Shown one piece after another: positions 43,741 to 53,105 of a stretch of DNA of 64,000 nt (its first letter is position 1; every line of letters begins with the position of its first letter). The stretch covers positions 6,696,001 to 6,760,000 of the forward strand of contig NZ_CP032382.1 of NCBI RefSeq assembly GCF_003589925.1, read 5' to 3'. Position numbers and translations under genes: made by a program. The notes beneath the pieces are model-generated. The model did no database searches. It saw nothing but the letters and a program-made list of their open reading frames with translations, and had not been told where the DNA came from. The stretch comes from Chryseolinea soli. Its GTDB lineage: Bacteria; Bacteroidota; Bacteroidia; Cytophagales; Cyclobacteriaceae.

Positions 43741-43768
43741 CGTTTTAAGGAAACGGAACACTCTATAC

Positions 43769-45070
43769 ATGGCCGAGATTTTACCCATTCGCCCCTGGCG
43801 CTATAACCCTGAAGTCACTCCCCCAATCGATACGCTGACCTCGCCGTTGTTTGATGTGGTGTCGGAAAAGCAGCGTAAAGCGCTCTACCAAAACCCGCTC
43901 AACAGCATCCACCTGTCGGTGCCCGAACCACCCAACGCGTCCGACCGTGCCGCAGCATTGCTCAAGGCCTGGAAGACCGACCATGTGCTGCTGCAAGACA
44001 AGCTCCCGGCGATCTATGTCTATTATCAATACTTCAAACTCGCCGGCTCTCCGAAAGAATATTGCCGCAAAGGTTTTATTGCACACATCCGCGCCTACGA
44101 CTGGGAAGACCAGGTAATCCTGCGCCATGAGAACACGATCCCGAAGGCAGTGAACGACCGCATTGAGCTCTTGGAAAAAACAGAACTCCACGTCAATCCA
44201 ACACACGGATTGTTTACCGATCCGGATTTTACGCTGGAGAAATACATGGACGAAGCCATCCAATTTCCGCTTTATGAAACGGAGGATTATCAAGGCGTGC
44301 GCGATGTGATGGCTGTGATCCACGACGGTGCCGTCATCCGCCGGTTCATGGAGGTGATGGAAAGCAAGACCATCATTTTGGCCGACGGCCATCATCGCTA
44401 TGAGGGGTCGCTGATCTATAAACACAAGCAGATGGCTGCGAACCCGCATCACCGGGGCAACGAGGGCTACAACTTTCACCTCATGTACTTCACCAACACC
44501 GAGGCCGGCGATCTGCGGATCTTACCCACGCACCGGGTCATCACAGGCCTGCCGGGTTTCGACGAGACGGAAATCCTGCGAAAGCTGGAAAAATATTTTG
44601 TCATCAAGCCCGCCGACGACCCTTGTAGCCTCGACGAACTTATCATGGGAAAGTCACATGCCTTTGGATTGCTGTTCCGCGACAGCGCTTACAAAGTTCG
44701 GCTCCGCCCCGAGGTCCTGGCCACCATGACGTGGCCGTTCCCCGACCCCATCAAAACACTGGACCTCACCGTGATGCACTATTTCATCATCGAAAAGGTG
44801 CTGGGCATTCCCGGCAAAGAGCAGCGCGCGTCGGAATACATCGACTTTGACCGGAGTTTTCCGGATTGCCTCAAGCGTGTGGTAAAAGGTGAAGCGGACA
44901 TGGCCATCATTACCAACGAAGTTTCCATTGAAGAGGTGAAGGAGGTCTGCCACAGTGGATACACCATGCCGCAGAAGTCCACTTACTTTTATCCCAAAGT
45001 GGTAGGTGGTTTTTTGTTTACTTCCATCCACCAAGGGGAATTTGAGCTGCCGGTTTATGGGCCGTTCTGA
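43769..45070 (+). CDS. DUF1015 family protein
   Basis: A 433-residue protein of normal length for the DUF1015 family. It opens with ILPIRPWRYNPE and has the conserved TSPLFDVVSEKQRKALYQNPLNSIHLSVPEP segment, then the histidine-containing ADGHHRYEGSLIYK motif (about residues 206-219), which is the family's best-kept part. The fold is unrelated to known enzymes as far as I can tell; in other bacteria the gene often stands beside phosphoglycerate dehydrogenase and serine aminotransferase genes, which is not the case here. It is probably cytosolic. It lies 27 bases before maf and may be co-transcribed with it. Confidence 0.9.
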   Translation: MAEILPIRPWRYNPEVTPPIDTLTSPLFDVVSEKQRKALYQNPLNSIHLSVPEPPNASDRAAALLKAWKTDHVLLQDKLPAIYVYYQYFKLAGSPKEYCRKGFIAHIRAYDWEDQVILRHENTIPKAVNDRIELLEKTELHVNPTHGLFTDPDFTLEKYMDEAIQFPLYETEDYQGVRDVMAVIHDGAVIRRFMEVMESKTIILADGHHRYEGSLIYKHKQMAANPHHRGNEGYNFHLMYFTNTEAGDLRILPTHRVITGLPGFDETEILRKLEKYFVIKPADDPCSLDELIMGKSHAFGLLFRDSAYKVRLRPEVLATMTWPFPDPIKTLDLTVMHYFIIEKVLGIPGKEQRASEYIDFDRSFPDCLKRVVKGEADMAIITNEVSIEEVKEVCHSGYTMPQKSTYFYPKVVGGFLFTSIHQGEFELPVYGPF

Positions 45071-45097
45071 TTATATTGAAGAGAAAATAACCCTATA

Positions 45098-45667
45098 ATG
45101 AACCCTTTCACCCGCAAACTCGTGCTGGCGTCAAGCTCGCCCCGGCGACAATACCTGATGAAAGAATCCGGCTTCACATTCACCACCGAGAAGCCCGGCG
45201 TGGACGAAACCTTCCCCGACACCTTACCCGTGGAGCAAGTGGCCCGCTACCTGGCCGAGAAGAAGGCCGAATTCTTCCGTCTGAACATGAAAGACGAGAT
45301 CATCCTGGCAGCCGACACGGTGGTGATCCTCGACAACACCATCATCAACAAACCCGAAGACCGCGCCGAGGCCATTCGCATGCTCACCGCCCTGTCGGGA
45401 AGAACCCATCGCGTGATGACGGGGGTTTGCATTATTTCGAAAGAAAAAGAAGAGAGCTTTGACGAAACCACCGAGGTAACCTTCCAAACCCTCACGCCAC
45501 ACGAGATCGAATATTATGTAGACCACCACAAACCCTACGATAAAGCCGGCGCCTATGGTGCCCAGGATTGGATTGGGATGGTGGCCATTCAGAAAATTGT
45601 AGGTTCCTATTTCAATGTGATGGGGTTGCCGATCCATAAAGTATATCAATACCTCCGTCACTGGTAA
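45098..45667 (+). CDS. maf: Maf-like nucleoside triphosphate pyrophosphatase
   Basis: A 189-residue Maf protein with the N-terminal phosphate-binding motif LASSSPRRQYLMKE, the ADTVVILDNTIINKPEDRAEAIRML segment and the C-terminal AYGAQDWIGMVAIQKIVGSYFNVMGLP. Maf enzymes hydrolyse dTTP, UTP and modified nucleotides; the DWIG/KIVGSYFNVMGLP form belongs to the dTTP/UTP (YhdE-like) group. It starts 27 bases after the DUF1015 gene. In other species Maf also affects septum formation. Confidence 0.93.
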   Translation: MNPFTRKLVLASSSPRRQYLMKESGFTFTTEKPGVDETFPDTLPVEQVARYLAEKKAEFFRLNMKDEIILAADTVVILDNTIINKPEDRAEAIRMLTALSGRTHRVMTGVCIISKEKEESFDETTEVTFQTLTPHEIEYYVDHHKPYDKAGAYGAQDWIGMVAIQKIVGSYFNVMGLPIHKVYQYLRHW

Positions 45668-45708
45668 TGTACACCCGCCATCTTCCCTTTTTGTTTTAAG
45701 CCTTTCGC

Positions 45709-46638
45709 ATGAAGAAGATCTGGAAATTTCTGGTGCATCATGTGAAAGAAGATTTCAACGCGCGGTCGTACGGGCTCATCTTCCTGTTCCTCGCCGCTTC
45801 CGTGTATGTGAACTATCGGTTTGATTTCGAGGACACCTACCTGGACACTCAAAAGGGATTCATCAAGTTTTTCGCGTATTTCCTGTTCTATGGCTTCGCC
45901 TATTTCTCGGCGTTGCTGATCCTGTACTTCTCGCGGAAAGGAAATACGTTTCTAAAAAACCGCGACTTCTGGATCCGCAGCTTGCTGGCGATCGGACTGC
46001 TGAGTTTGGATGGAAGCCAGCCCTTTCTGCACGAGGCCATCAATGCGTCGTTCAGTGTACAGGTACAGTATTGGACCTATAAGGTGCTGACCAACCTGGC
46101 CGGGCTTTTTTTTGTCACGATCCCGCTGCTCGCCTTTCATCATTATTACGATCGCCGCGAAAATTATTATTACGGACTGCGACCGCATCAATTTGATACA
46201 CGGCCTTACTTTCAATTGCTACTGCTGATGATGCCACTCATCATCGGCGCTTCTTTCAATGATGGCTTCTTGCGACAATATCCGATGTATAAAGTCACCC
46301 AGGCCTATACGGTGCTGGGTGTACCCGAGTGGGTAACCGTGGGGATCTATGAAGCGGTCTACGGCATGGACTTTGTCAATGTCGAGCTCTTGTTCCGCGG
46401 CTTCCTGGTCATCGGCATGATCGCGGTGTTGGGGCGGCAGGCGGTGCTGGCCATGGCGGTGACGTATTGTTATCTACACTTTGGCAAGCCTGCGGGGGAA
46501 GCGATCAGCTCCATTTTCGGTGGTTATATTCTCGGGGTGGTGGCGTTTGAAACCCGTAGCATTTGGGGGGGCATCATTGTGCACATGGGCATTGCCTGGT
46601 CCATGGAGTTGGTGGCCTTTATTCAGAAGTCGCTGTAA
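45709..46638 (+). CDS. CPBP-like intramembrane protein
   Basis: A 309-residue polytopic membrane protein with about seven or eight hydrophobic helices. The CPBP (CAAX protease) motifs are visible but not canonical: NVELLFRGFLVIG (usually E-E-x-x-x-R; here V-E-x-x-x-R), then YLHFGKPAGEAIS for the F-x-x-x-H-like motif, and GGIIVHMGIAW for the last H-x-x-x-(N/B) motif. It may be a catalytically altered CPBP protein or a membrane chaperone-like relative. It starts 41 bases after maf and ends six bases from the convergent glycosyltransferase gene. Confidence 0.72.
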   Translation: MKKIWKFLVHHVKEDFNARSYGLIFLFLAASVYVNYRFDFEDTYLDTQKGFIKFFAYFLFYGFAYFSALLILYFSRKGNTFLKNRDFWIRSLLAIGLLSLDGSQPFLHEAINASFSVQVQYWTYKVLTNLAGLFFVTIPLLAFHHYYDRRENYYYGLRPHQFDTRPYFQLLLLMMPLIIGASFNDGFLRQYPMYKVTQAYTVLGVPEWVTVGIYEAVYGMDFVNVELLFRGFLVIGMIAVLGRQAVLAMAVTYCYLHFGKPAGEAISSIFGGYILGVVAFETRSIWGGIIVHMGIAWSMELVAFIQKSL

Positions 46639-46644
46639 GAAGCA

Positions 46645-47772
46645 TCACGCTGCATACAGTGCCATGATGTTGCGCGCGATATTCTCGGGATTGAATTGCG
46701 CTGTAAATTTTTTTCCTTCCACGATCATTTGGTGCCGCAGCGTCTTATCCACCACTACCCGGCTCAGTTGGAAGGCCAACTCCTCACGGTTCGCCGGATC
46801 GATGTAGAGTGACCCCGGTCCTGCCGCCTCACTGAAACACGAATCCACTGAAGTGATCACCGGAACACCGGACTCGATGGCCTCCACCAGCGGAATGCCA
46901 AAGCCCTCAAACCGCGAAGGGTACACAAACACCTCTGCGCCCTGGTACAGGGCTGGAAATTCATGGAACGGAACCTGGTGTAAAAAGATGATCGAATCGG
47001 CTACTCCCAATCGCTCTGCTTCTTCCACCACTTGTTTCTTATAGGCCGTTTCCTTTCCAACAACAACCAATGGCAAGCGCGTTTCCGGCGACAACAAGGC
47101 CAACGCCTGTACAATTAACATTACGTTCTTCCGTGTTTCGATCGTCCCCACATTCAGAATATAACGGCCGGGAAGTTTGTATTTGCCTTTGATTTCCTCG
47201 ATCCGTTCTGGGGAAACCGTTTGTTTGAATTGCGGATGACAACCTTGATATACTACGGTGATCTTTGACTCCGGCACCCGTAAAAAATCAATAAGATCCT
47301 CTGCCGTCTGCTGACTGATGGCCACTACCCTGTCCGCTTGTTGACAGGCCGCTTTCATCTTGGCTTTGTAGATAGCCACATCGATGCGGTTGTACAACTT
47401 TGGAAAGCGCAGAAAAATAAGATCATGAACCGTGACGATCTTCTTTACGGACGAAGGAAGATTTGCCGGCAGCTCCTGGCTCAGGCCATGAAACACATCC
47501 AGTTTTTTTGTCGTCGCATCTTTGGCAATGCCCCAGGTGCGCCAAAGACTGGTGGCCTTAAAGAACGTATACAACGACGGCGGCGTGATGACCTGCACTT
47601 GGGGCCGTTCGACAATGGGGGTCACCTCAGGATGTTTCCTGATCTTGGGAGAATAAAGAAGATAGTGATGGTCCGGTTCGAAATCGCAAAGGGCGCTCAC
47701 CACGAAACGGCTGTAGTTTCCCAGCCCGGTGAAATTGTTGAACAGCCGCTTGGCGTCGAAGCCGATATTCAC
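46645..47772 (-). CDS. Glycosyltransferase family 4 (GT-B, GT1-like)
   Basis: A 375-residue GT-B enzyme. The N-terminal domain has [21 protein letters not shown], the nucleotide-sugar fold start with the acceptor-site G-L-G-x-Y. The C-terminal domain has the E-x7-E region [25 protein letters not shown], where the two Glu residues contact the sugar nucleotide, and [19 protein letters not shown]. It transfers a sugar from an activated donor to an unknown acceptor, likely cell-surface glycan. The GTG start overlaps the ppa stop (GTGA), so the two are coupled, which may help drive sugar-transfer chemistry by removing pyrophosphate; that link is speculative. Confidence 0.9.
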   Translation of the reverse strand: MNIGFDAKRLFNNFTGLGNYSRFVVSALCDFEPDHHYLLYSPKIRKHPEVTPIVERPQVQVITPPSLYTFFKATSLWRTWGIAKDATTKKLDVFHGLSQELPANLPSSVKKIVTVHDLIFLRFPKLYNRIDVAIYKAKMKAACQQADRVVAISQQTAEDLIDFLRVPESKITVVYQGCHPQFKQTVSPERIEEIKGKYKLPGRYILNVGTIETRKNVMLIVQALALLSPETRLPLVVVGKETAYKKQVVEEAERLGVADSIIFLHQVPFHEFPALYQGAEVFVYPSRFEGFGIPLVEAIESGVPVITSVDSCFSEAAGPGSLYIDPANREELAFQLSRVVVDKTLRHQMIVEGKKFTAQFNPENIARNIMALYAA

Positions 47773-48305
47773 TTGCGATAGGTCTTTTTATAGAGTTCGA
47801 TGCTCTGCTGGATGATCTCCATGGCTTTGGCTTTCGAATCGAATTCGTCTACCACCACCTTTTTGTTTTCCAGTGTCTTGTAGTTTTCGAAGAAGTGTTT
47901 CAGCTCCATGCGGAAATACTCCGGAAGCTGTTCCACGTCGTTGATGTGGCTCACGCTCACATCCTGTTCGGCCACGGCAATGATCTTGTCGTCGGCCTCG
48001 CCGCGGTCGATCATGCGCATCACGCCGATTACCTTGGAAGGAATGAGACAGCGTGGCACTACCGTCACCTGTGTGAGCACTACGATGTCGAGGGGATCGT
48101 GGTCTTCGCCCAGCGTTTGGGGGATGAATCCGTAGTTGAGCGGATAGTACATGGAGGCGTAGAGCACGCGATCCAACTTGATGAGACCGCTGTCTTTGTC
48201 GATCTCGTATTTGGCGCGCGAGCCTTTCGGGATTTCAATGATGCCGTTTACATGTTCCGGCGGATTGTCGCCAATCGATACTTCGTGCCACGGGTGCTTT
48301 ACCAT
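47769..48305 (-). CDS. ppa: Inorganic pyrophosphatase
   Basis: The ATG at 48305 gives 178 residues, the usual family I length; the longer frame runs through a terminator. The N-terminal part has [22 protein letters not shown], then [25 protein letters not shown], with the D-x-D-P-x-D metal-binding motif, and [20 protein letters not shown]. These are hallmark motifs of soluble Mg-dependent pyrophosphatases. The enzyme hydrolyses pyrophosphate made by biosynthetic reactions. It overlaps the glycosyltransferase start by GTGA. Its promoter must lie in the short interval 48306-48340, next to the terminator of the upstream gene. Confidence 0.96.
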   Translation of the reverse strand: MVKHPWHEVSIGDNPPEHVNGIIEIPKGSRAKYEIDKDSGLIKLDRVLYASMYYPLNYGFIPQTLGEDHDPLDIVVLTQVTVVPRCLIPSKVIGVMRMIDRGEADDKIIAVAEQDVSVSHINDVEQLPEYFRMELKHFFENYKTLENKKVVVDEFDSKAKAMEIIQQSIELYKKTYRK

Positions 48306-48332
48306 AAAGGGGTTCGTTTTGCCCGTAAAAAT

Positions 48333-48367
48333 AAATAAAAAAGCCCCCCGATCATTACCGGGGGGCC
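48333..48367 (-). terminator. Rho-independent terminator after the efflux adaptor gene
   Basis: On the minus strand CGGGGGGC pairs with GCCCCCCG (48343-48366, loop of 8 bases), followed by TTTTTTATTTATTTTTA. It ends just before ppa. Confidence 0.88.
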
Positions 48368-48380
48368 TTGTCTGGGGCAA

Positions 48381-49763
48381 TTACTTGTCTTTTTTCTCGG
48401 GCTCTTTCTTCTCCATCTTCCGCACCTTCTCACCTTCCTTCAACCGTTTGGATACCGCCAGGAACGGCCCGGTGATCACTTCCGTGCTGTCGCCGACACC
48501 CGACAGGATCTCGATGTTGTCGTAGTCGCTGATGCCGGTCTTCACCTCCACCATTTTTGCCACGCCCTTTTCGTTCACAAAGATCACGGTCTTGTCCTCT
48601 TTTTTCTTCTCTTTCTTCTGGTCGTTCACCACCTGGCGATCATTGTTATTCGGCGGGCCGTCATTCGGTTTGTCGCCTTCCTTCAGGTCTTCCGGGTTTC
48701 GGGTGGTCACTGCGGCCAGGGGCACCGACAGGACGTTAGCCTTGGTGGTGGTCTGAATGTCGACACTGGCTGTCATGCCCGGGCGGAACGGGAACTTGTT
48801 GCCGGCGGCCACCAGGTCCTGGTAGGATGAACTGAGGATGAGGATGCGCACCTCAAACTCGGTGATGGCATCCGCCGACGCTTTGTCTTTTGCTGTATTG
48901 GCGATGAGGGTCACGATGCCTTTGAATTCTTTCTTCTGACTGTTGTAGGCATCCACATCGATCACCGCGGTGTCGCCCAGGTGCACGCGCACGATGTCGT
49001 TTTCGTTCACGTTCACGCGCACTTCCATTTTGCGAAGATCGGCAATGCGCAACATCTCTGTACCGGCCATGGTCGCTGTTCCCACCACGCGCTCGCCGTT
49101 TTTAACGATGAGCTTGGATACCACCCCATTCATGGGCGCGACAACCGAGGTCTTCCGGAAATTCTCCTGTGCCTCATTCAACGAAGCCTGTGTGCTGTTC
49201 ACTCCCGAGCGGGAAGCCTCCACGGCTTGTTGCGCTGCGGCAACATCGTTTTTGGCAACCTCATAGTTTTGCTTGGCCAACTGCCAGTCTACATCGGAGA
49301 TCACCTTTTCGTTGAAAAGTTTTTCATTGCGTTTATACTCCGCCTCTGAACGGATCAATGTAGCCTGCGAGCGTAGCAGGTTGGCCTTGGATTGCTCCAG
49401 GTTGGCACTCTGCTGGCCCAGTCCGGCTCTGGCGCGTTGCAGTTGACTCTCCCAGGTATCGGGGCGGATGCGCACCAAGGTTTTACCTTTGATCACCGAA
49501 TCTCCCTCTTCAATGAGCAGGTCGATGATCTCGCCCGAAACTTCCGGGGCGATCTTCACTTCCGTTACGGGTTGTACGGTTCCAGAGGCGCTCACTTTTT
49601 CCACGATCGTCACACGCTTGGCCTTGGCCAGTTCAACTTCAATCTCCTTCGGCTTGCCGATCCAACCCATCGATTTGGCGGCTATTAAGAAAAGTATCAG
49701 GAATACGGTGGCCCCGATGAGCCAATAAATCATTTTGTTTGACTTGCGTTTTTGCTGTGCCAT
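48381..49763 (-). CDS. Periplasmic adaptor subunit of a tripartite efflux system (HlyD/MacA-like)
   Basis: A 460-residue membrane-fusion protein. It has one N-terminal anchor (about 12-30), a biotinyl-lipoyl-like half motif (GTVQPVTEVKIAPEVSGEIIDLLIEEGDSVIKGKTLVRI), a long helical hairpin (about 105-205, rich in Gln/Ala/Ser, with the second lipoyl half near APMNGVVSKLIVKNGERV), then a beta-barrel and a C-terminal domain. A Lys/Asn/Asp-rich stretch (about 380-405: EGDKPNDGPPNNNDRQVVNDQKKEKK in pieces) is an insertion not normal for MacA. It is transcribed after the TolC gene with 12 bases between them. No MacB-like ATPase or RND pump is adjacent. Confidence 0.9.
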   Translation of the reverse strand: MAQQKRKSNKMIYWLIGATVFLILFLIAAKSMGWIGKPKEIEVELAKAKRVTIVEKVSASGTVQPVTEVKIAPEVSGEIIDLLIEEGDSVIKGKTLVRIRPDTWESQLQRARAGLGQQSANLEQSKANLLRSQATLIRSEAEYKRNEKLFNEKVISDVDWQLAKQNYEVAKNDVAAAQQAVEASRSGVNSTQASLNEAQENFRKTSVVAPMNGVVSKLIVKNGERVVGTATMAGTEMLRIADLRKMEVRVNVNENDIVRVHLGDTAVIDVDAYNSQKKEFKGIVTLIANTAKDKASADAITEFEVRILILSSSYQDLVAAGNKFPFRPGMTASVDIQTTTKANVLSVPLAAVTTRNPEDLKEGDKPNDGPPNNNDRQVVNDQKKEKKKEDKTVIFVNEKGVAKMVEVKTGISDYDNIEILSGVGDSTEVITGPFLAVSKRLKEGEKVRKMEKKEPEKKDK

Positions 49764-49775
49764 TGCGTGGTTTTA

Positions 49776-51254
49776 TTAATATTCGAGTGGTTTGCCTTGA
49801 TAGAAGTCGAGAACTTTCTTCTTGAAAATAAAATCATATTTCGCCCGCGACAGATCGGCTTGGGCCTGGAACAAGTTGTTCTGGGCGATCTGGTATTCAA
49901 AGGAAGTTGCCGATCCTGCGGAATAACGTTGCTCCATCATGCGGTAGGCTTCCGTGCGCGCCGTCACCTGCCGCAACGCAGAGTTGTAGGTCTTGGACGC
50001 CGAGATGGCATCGTTGTAGGCAGTCTCTACATTCTGACGAAGGGTTTGTTCAATTTCCTGTGCGTTGATCTTTGCCTGTTGGTTTTGCACGATCGAACGT
50101 TGCACCGTCGCCCGGGATGTAAACCCGTTCAGTATGGGGATCGTCAGCTGGAGCCCAAGCGTTTTGTAAATGTTGTCTTTGAATTGATCTCCTAAGCCAT
50201 AGGTATTTCGGTAGTAGCCATTCGGAGACCGGGTGTATACCGGCTGGCTGGCATCCGCATTCCCCACATACGCCACGGGTTTGTCGCTGAAGGTGTAGCC
50301 GGTGAAATCCGGATAAAACTGGGCTTCCTGCGTGCTCGAAAAGTTGGTGTTGATACCACCATTCAAGCTCAATCTCGGATAGAGGTTTCCGCGAGCAGCC
50401 TTTACGGCATACAATGAACTTTGGATCTTGAACTCGGCGGCGCGTACTTCCGGCATGGTTTGGCGCGCCACGCTATAGATTTCGTCGCGGCTTTGATCGA
50501 TCACCAATTCTTCCGGGGTCAGGTTGGGGATCTCTACATCCAGGTCTTGCGTGGCGGGAATGCGCAACGCTTGCTTTAGACGCAGGATCGATAACGCCAG
50601 CGCATTTTCCTGCTGGATCAAGGTCACTTCGTTTGTCGCCACCTGTGCATCGAGGTTCAGTTGCTCCGATTTGGGGAGGGCGCCTGCGGTCACCTGCTTG
50701 GTGGTTCGCTCCAATTGGTGTTGGCTGGATTCCAATTGAAAGCGGGCGTTGTTTACCAACTCCTTGTTGAAGACGACATTGATAAAAATATTTGCCACAT
50801 TCAGGATCAGGTCATTCTTTGCCTTGGCCAGGTCCTCGACAGAACCCTGATAAGCATTTTGGTATTGCTTGACCTGGTTATTGATCCGAAAACTGTTGAA
50901 AAGGAGCAACGACGAGTTTGTCGACAGGTTAGAGGATTTGATCTCCTGCGTCACGAACTGGTTGCTTACGGGGTCAAGACCGCGACCCCAGCTATAGCCA
51001 TAGGAAGCGCTACCGTTGAGCGAAGGCAGTCGCGAAAATTGTGACTGGCGCAAGTCCACTTCACTGCTCTCCACATTGTAGGCACTGCGTTGTACGGCCA
51101 GGTTGTTGGCCAACGCATAGTCTATGCATTGCTTCAGGGACCATTTCGCGCCCGCGGGCACGTTCTGGGCTTCCTGCTTCAAGGTGTCGATTTGGGCCCA
51201 GGTGGTGGCACTACCGGCCATAAGAATCAAAAATGCTAGTACGGTTCTTTTCAT
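49776..51254 (-). CDS. TolC family outer membrane efflux protein
   Basis: A 492-residue outer membrane factor. The ATG at 51254 places a signal peptide at the start (MKRTVLAFLILMAGSATTWAQ, about 1-21). TolC-like repeats are visible: the N-terminal part WSLKQCIDYALANNLAVQRSAYNVESSEVDL and the second half starting YSVARQTMPEVRAAEFKIQSSLYAVKAARGNLYPRLSLNG. The long coiled helices are rich in Gln, Asn and Ala. It forms the exit channel for the adaptor encoded 12 bases downstream. It starts 7 bases after the sdaAB stop, so the three genes may be one transcript, although their functions are not obviously related. Confidence 0.93.
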   Translation of the reverse strand: MKRTVLAFLILMAGSATTWAQIDTLKQEAQNVPAGAKWSLKQCIDYALANNLAVQRSAYNVESSEVDLRQSQFSRLPSLNGSASYGYSWGRGLDPVSNQFVTQEIKSSNLSTNSSLLLFNSFRINNQVKQYQNAYQGSVEDLAKAKNDLILNVANIFINVVFNKELVNNARFQLESSQHQLERTTKQVTAGALPKSEQLNLDAQVATNEVTLIQQENALALSILRLKQALRIPATQDLDVEIPNLTPEELVIDQSRDEIYSVARQTMPEVRAAEFKIQSSLYAVKAARGNLYPRLSLNGGINTNFSSTQEAQFYPDFTGYTFSDKPVAYVGNADASQPVYTRSPNGYYRNTYGLGDQFKDNIYKTLGLQLTIPILNGFTSRATVQRSIVQNQQAKINAQEIEQTLRQNVETAYNDAISASKTYNSALRQVTARTEAYRMMEQRYSAGSATSFEYQIAQNNLFQAQADLSRAKYDFIFKKKVLDFYQGKPLEY

Positions 51255-51261
51255 GTTGCTA

Positions 51262-51939
51262 TCAGCGATCAATATCCGGTATATAAATAATTTGTTTTAC
51301 CCAGCTAAGACTCTTTAAGTATGCTAATGTTACATCCTTGAGTCCGGAATCCATTTCAATGACCAGGCCGGCCAGGTCGTTCTTGCCTTTGCGGGAAACC
51401 GACATGGTGGCGATGTTGCAATCGTCATGGGCCAGTACATCCGCGATGAAGGCGACGCTGCCCTTGACGTCGGCGGCGGTGATGATGAGGGTGTGCAGGT
51501 TGGCGCTAAAGTCAGCCTTGAAGCCGTTCACTTCGGCGATGTTGATGAGTCCTCCTCCCCGGCTCTCTCCCACCACTTCCAGGGACTGATCTCCTTTTTT
51601 GATATTTAGTTTGATCGTATTGGGATGCATCGTCGAGGCGTTCCCCACCGATTTGAAATGGTAGGTAAGCCCCTGGGTCTTGGCGATGTCGAGGGCATCT
51701 TTGATGCGGGTGTCGTCGGTTTTGAAATCCAGCAAACCGGCGATGATGGCACGGTCGCTGCCGTGACCTTCATAGGTACGGGCAAAGGAATTGTAGAACG
51801 TAATGTCGGCCGTGTCGGGGGTTCCGCCCAGCAGCTTCACGGCCGCACGGGCAATGCGCACCACACCGGCCGTATGGGAACTGGAAGGTCCGATCATCAC
51901 AGGCCCGATCATATCAAAAACACTGCTTTTCTCCGCCAT
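51262..51939 (-). CDS. sdaAB: L-serine dehydratase, iron-sulfur-dependent, beta subunit
   Basis: A 225-residue beta subunit. It opens with the family motif FDMIGPVMIGPSSSHTAG (about residues 8-25), which is also the start of single-chain enzymes. It continues with a domain containing FYNSFARTYEGHGSDRAIIAGLLDF, and ends with an ACT domain (about 150-222, HTLIITAADVKGSVAFIADVLAHDDCNIATMSVSRKG). The catalytic Fe-S (alpha) subunit is not encoded next to it, so it must be elsewhere. Together they convert L-serine to pyruvate and ammonia. The ACT domain probably binds serine. In many Firmicutes and Bacteroidota the two subunits are encoded separately. Confidence 0.9.
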   Translation of the reverse strand: MAEKSSVFDMIGPVMIGPSSSHTAGVVRIARAAVKLLGGTPDTADITFYNSFARTYEGHGSDRAIIAGLLDFKTDDTRIKDALDIAKTQGLTYHFKSVGNASTMHPNTIKLNIKKGDQSLEVVGESRGGGLINIAEVNGFKADFSANLHTLIITAADVKGSVAFIADVLAHDDCNIATMSVSRKGKNDLAGLVIEMDSGLKDVTLAYLKSLSWVKQIIYIPDIDR

Positions 51940-52028
51940 AATGGGTTAGAATACGCAATCTGTCGCCAAAAAGATGAAATAGTTACAACAAATCGGCTGG
52001 GGAATTCAAAAAGATGCGGGCGTCGAAA

Positions 52029-52823
52029 TCAGACGGCAATGGGTGCCTTTATGGAGGGATGCGCCTGGTAATTCACGATCTCGAAATCCTCGAACTGGTA
52101 GTCAAAGATCGACGCCGGCTTGCGCTTGATCTTCAATTGCGGCAGCGCATAGGGCTCCCGCGAAAGTTGGAGTTGGGCCTGCTCGAGGTGGTTGCTATAC
52201 AGATGAACGTCGCCACCGGTCCACACGAAGTCGCCGGGGGCCAGGTTGCATTGTTGGGCGAACATATAGGTCAGCAGGGCATAAGAGGCAATGTTGAACG
52301 GCACGCCCAGGAAGTAATCCGCGCTGCGCTGATAGAGCTGACACGACAGCTTGCCATCGGCCACATAGAATTGAAACAAGGCATGACAGGGCGGCAAGGC
52401 CATCTTGTCTACCTCCGAAGGGTTCCAGGCCGTGACGATGTGGCGGCGCGAATCGGGCTTGGCTTTTATCTGCTCGATCACTTGCGTGATCTGGTCGATA
52501 TGCCTGCCATCGGGGGCAGGCCAGCTGCGCCATTGGTGGCCGTAGACGGGCCCCAACTCGCCGTTGGCGTCGGCCCATTCGTCCCAGATGCTCACGCCAT
52601 TGTCTTTCAGGTATTTGATGTTGGTGTCGCCGTTCAGGAACCACAACAGCTCATAGATAATGGAGCGCAGGTGCAGTTTCTTTGTGGTCACCAGCGGAAA
52701 CCCCTCCGAGAGATCAAACCGCAGTTGCCGTCCAAAGACCGAAAGCGTACCGGTGCCGGTGCGGTCGGTTTTTCGTGCGCCGTTCTGGAGGATATCGTTC
52801 ATGAGGGCGAGATAGGGCTTCAT
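52029..52823 (-). CDS. thyA: Thymidylate synthase
   Basis: The ATG at 52823 gives 264 residues, the same length as the E. coli enzyme; the upstream extension of the frame is not family-like. Motifs: [21 protein letters not shown], the [10 protein letters not shown] region, [12 protein letters not shown], and the catalytic cysteine in [35 protein letters not shown]. The enzyme methylates dUMP with methylene-tetrahydrofolate. The -7 element upstream is identical to that of purC, suggesting shared basal promoter structure for nucleotide genes. It is the first gene of its transcript. Confidence 0.97.
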   Translation of the reverse strand: MKPYLALMNDILQNGARKTDRTGTGTLSVFGRQLRFDLSEGFPLVTTKKLHLRSIIYELLWFLNGDTNIKYLKDNGVSIWDEWADANGELGPVYGHQWRSWPAPDGRHIDQITQVIEQIKAKPDSRRHIVTAWNPSEVDKMALPPCHALFQFYVADGKLSCQLYQRSADYFLGVPFNIASYALLTYMFAQQCNLAPGDFVWTGGDVHLYSNHLEQAQLQLSREPYALPQLKIKRKPASIFDYQFEDFEIVNYQAHPSIKAPIAV

Positions 52824-52844
52824 CGGGACATGGGTTTTCCGGGT

Positions 52845-52852
52845 GCAAGGTA
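52845..52852 (-). promoter_or_regulatory. Candidate -7 promoter element for thyA
   Basis: TACCTTGC on the minus strand within TTACCTTGCACCC, the same 13-mer as before purC, 22 bases before the thyA ATG. The rest of 52853-53033 is an AT/GC-mixed interval without other features. Confidence 0.4.
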
Positions 52853-53033
52853 ATGCATCTCCGCGCGGCGGCCAATACGAAGTGGCGTTGAAAAAAGGTG
52901 TTTTTTGATGAATTGATATTGTACGATTGGTCCTCAAAGAATGCCGGCCAGGTCGCTTTTTTCTACGGCTCTTGCGATCCCTTTTCTGGCGATTCATGGA
53001 ACCCCGAAATCCCGCTTCATGAAAATCGTTTTA

Positions 53034-53067
53034 AAGAAAAAAGGCCGCCTCAAAATTGAGACGGCCA
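53034..53067 (-). terminator. Rho-independent terminator after the lipoprotein gene
   Basis: A 10-bp stem GGCCGTCTCA/TGAGGCGGCC (one mismatch; 53043-53066) with a 4-base loop, followed on the minus strand by TTTTTTCTTT. It lies 39 bases after the lipoprotein stop. Confidence 0.85.
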
Positions 53068-53105
53068 TTCTATTTTCAGCGGGCGGACGAGTAAAACCTG
53101 CCCGA

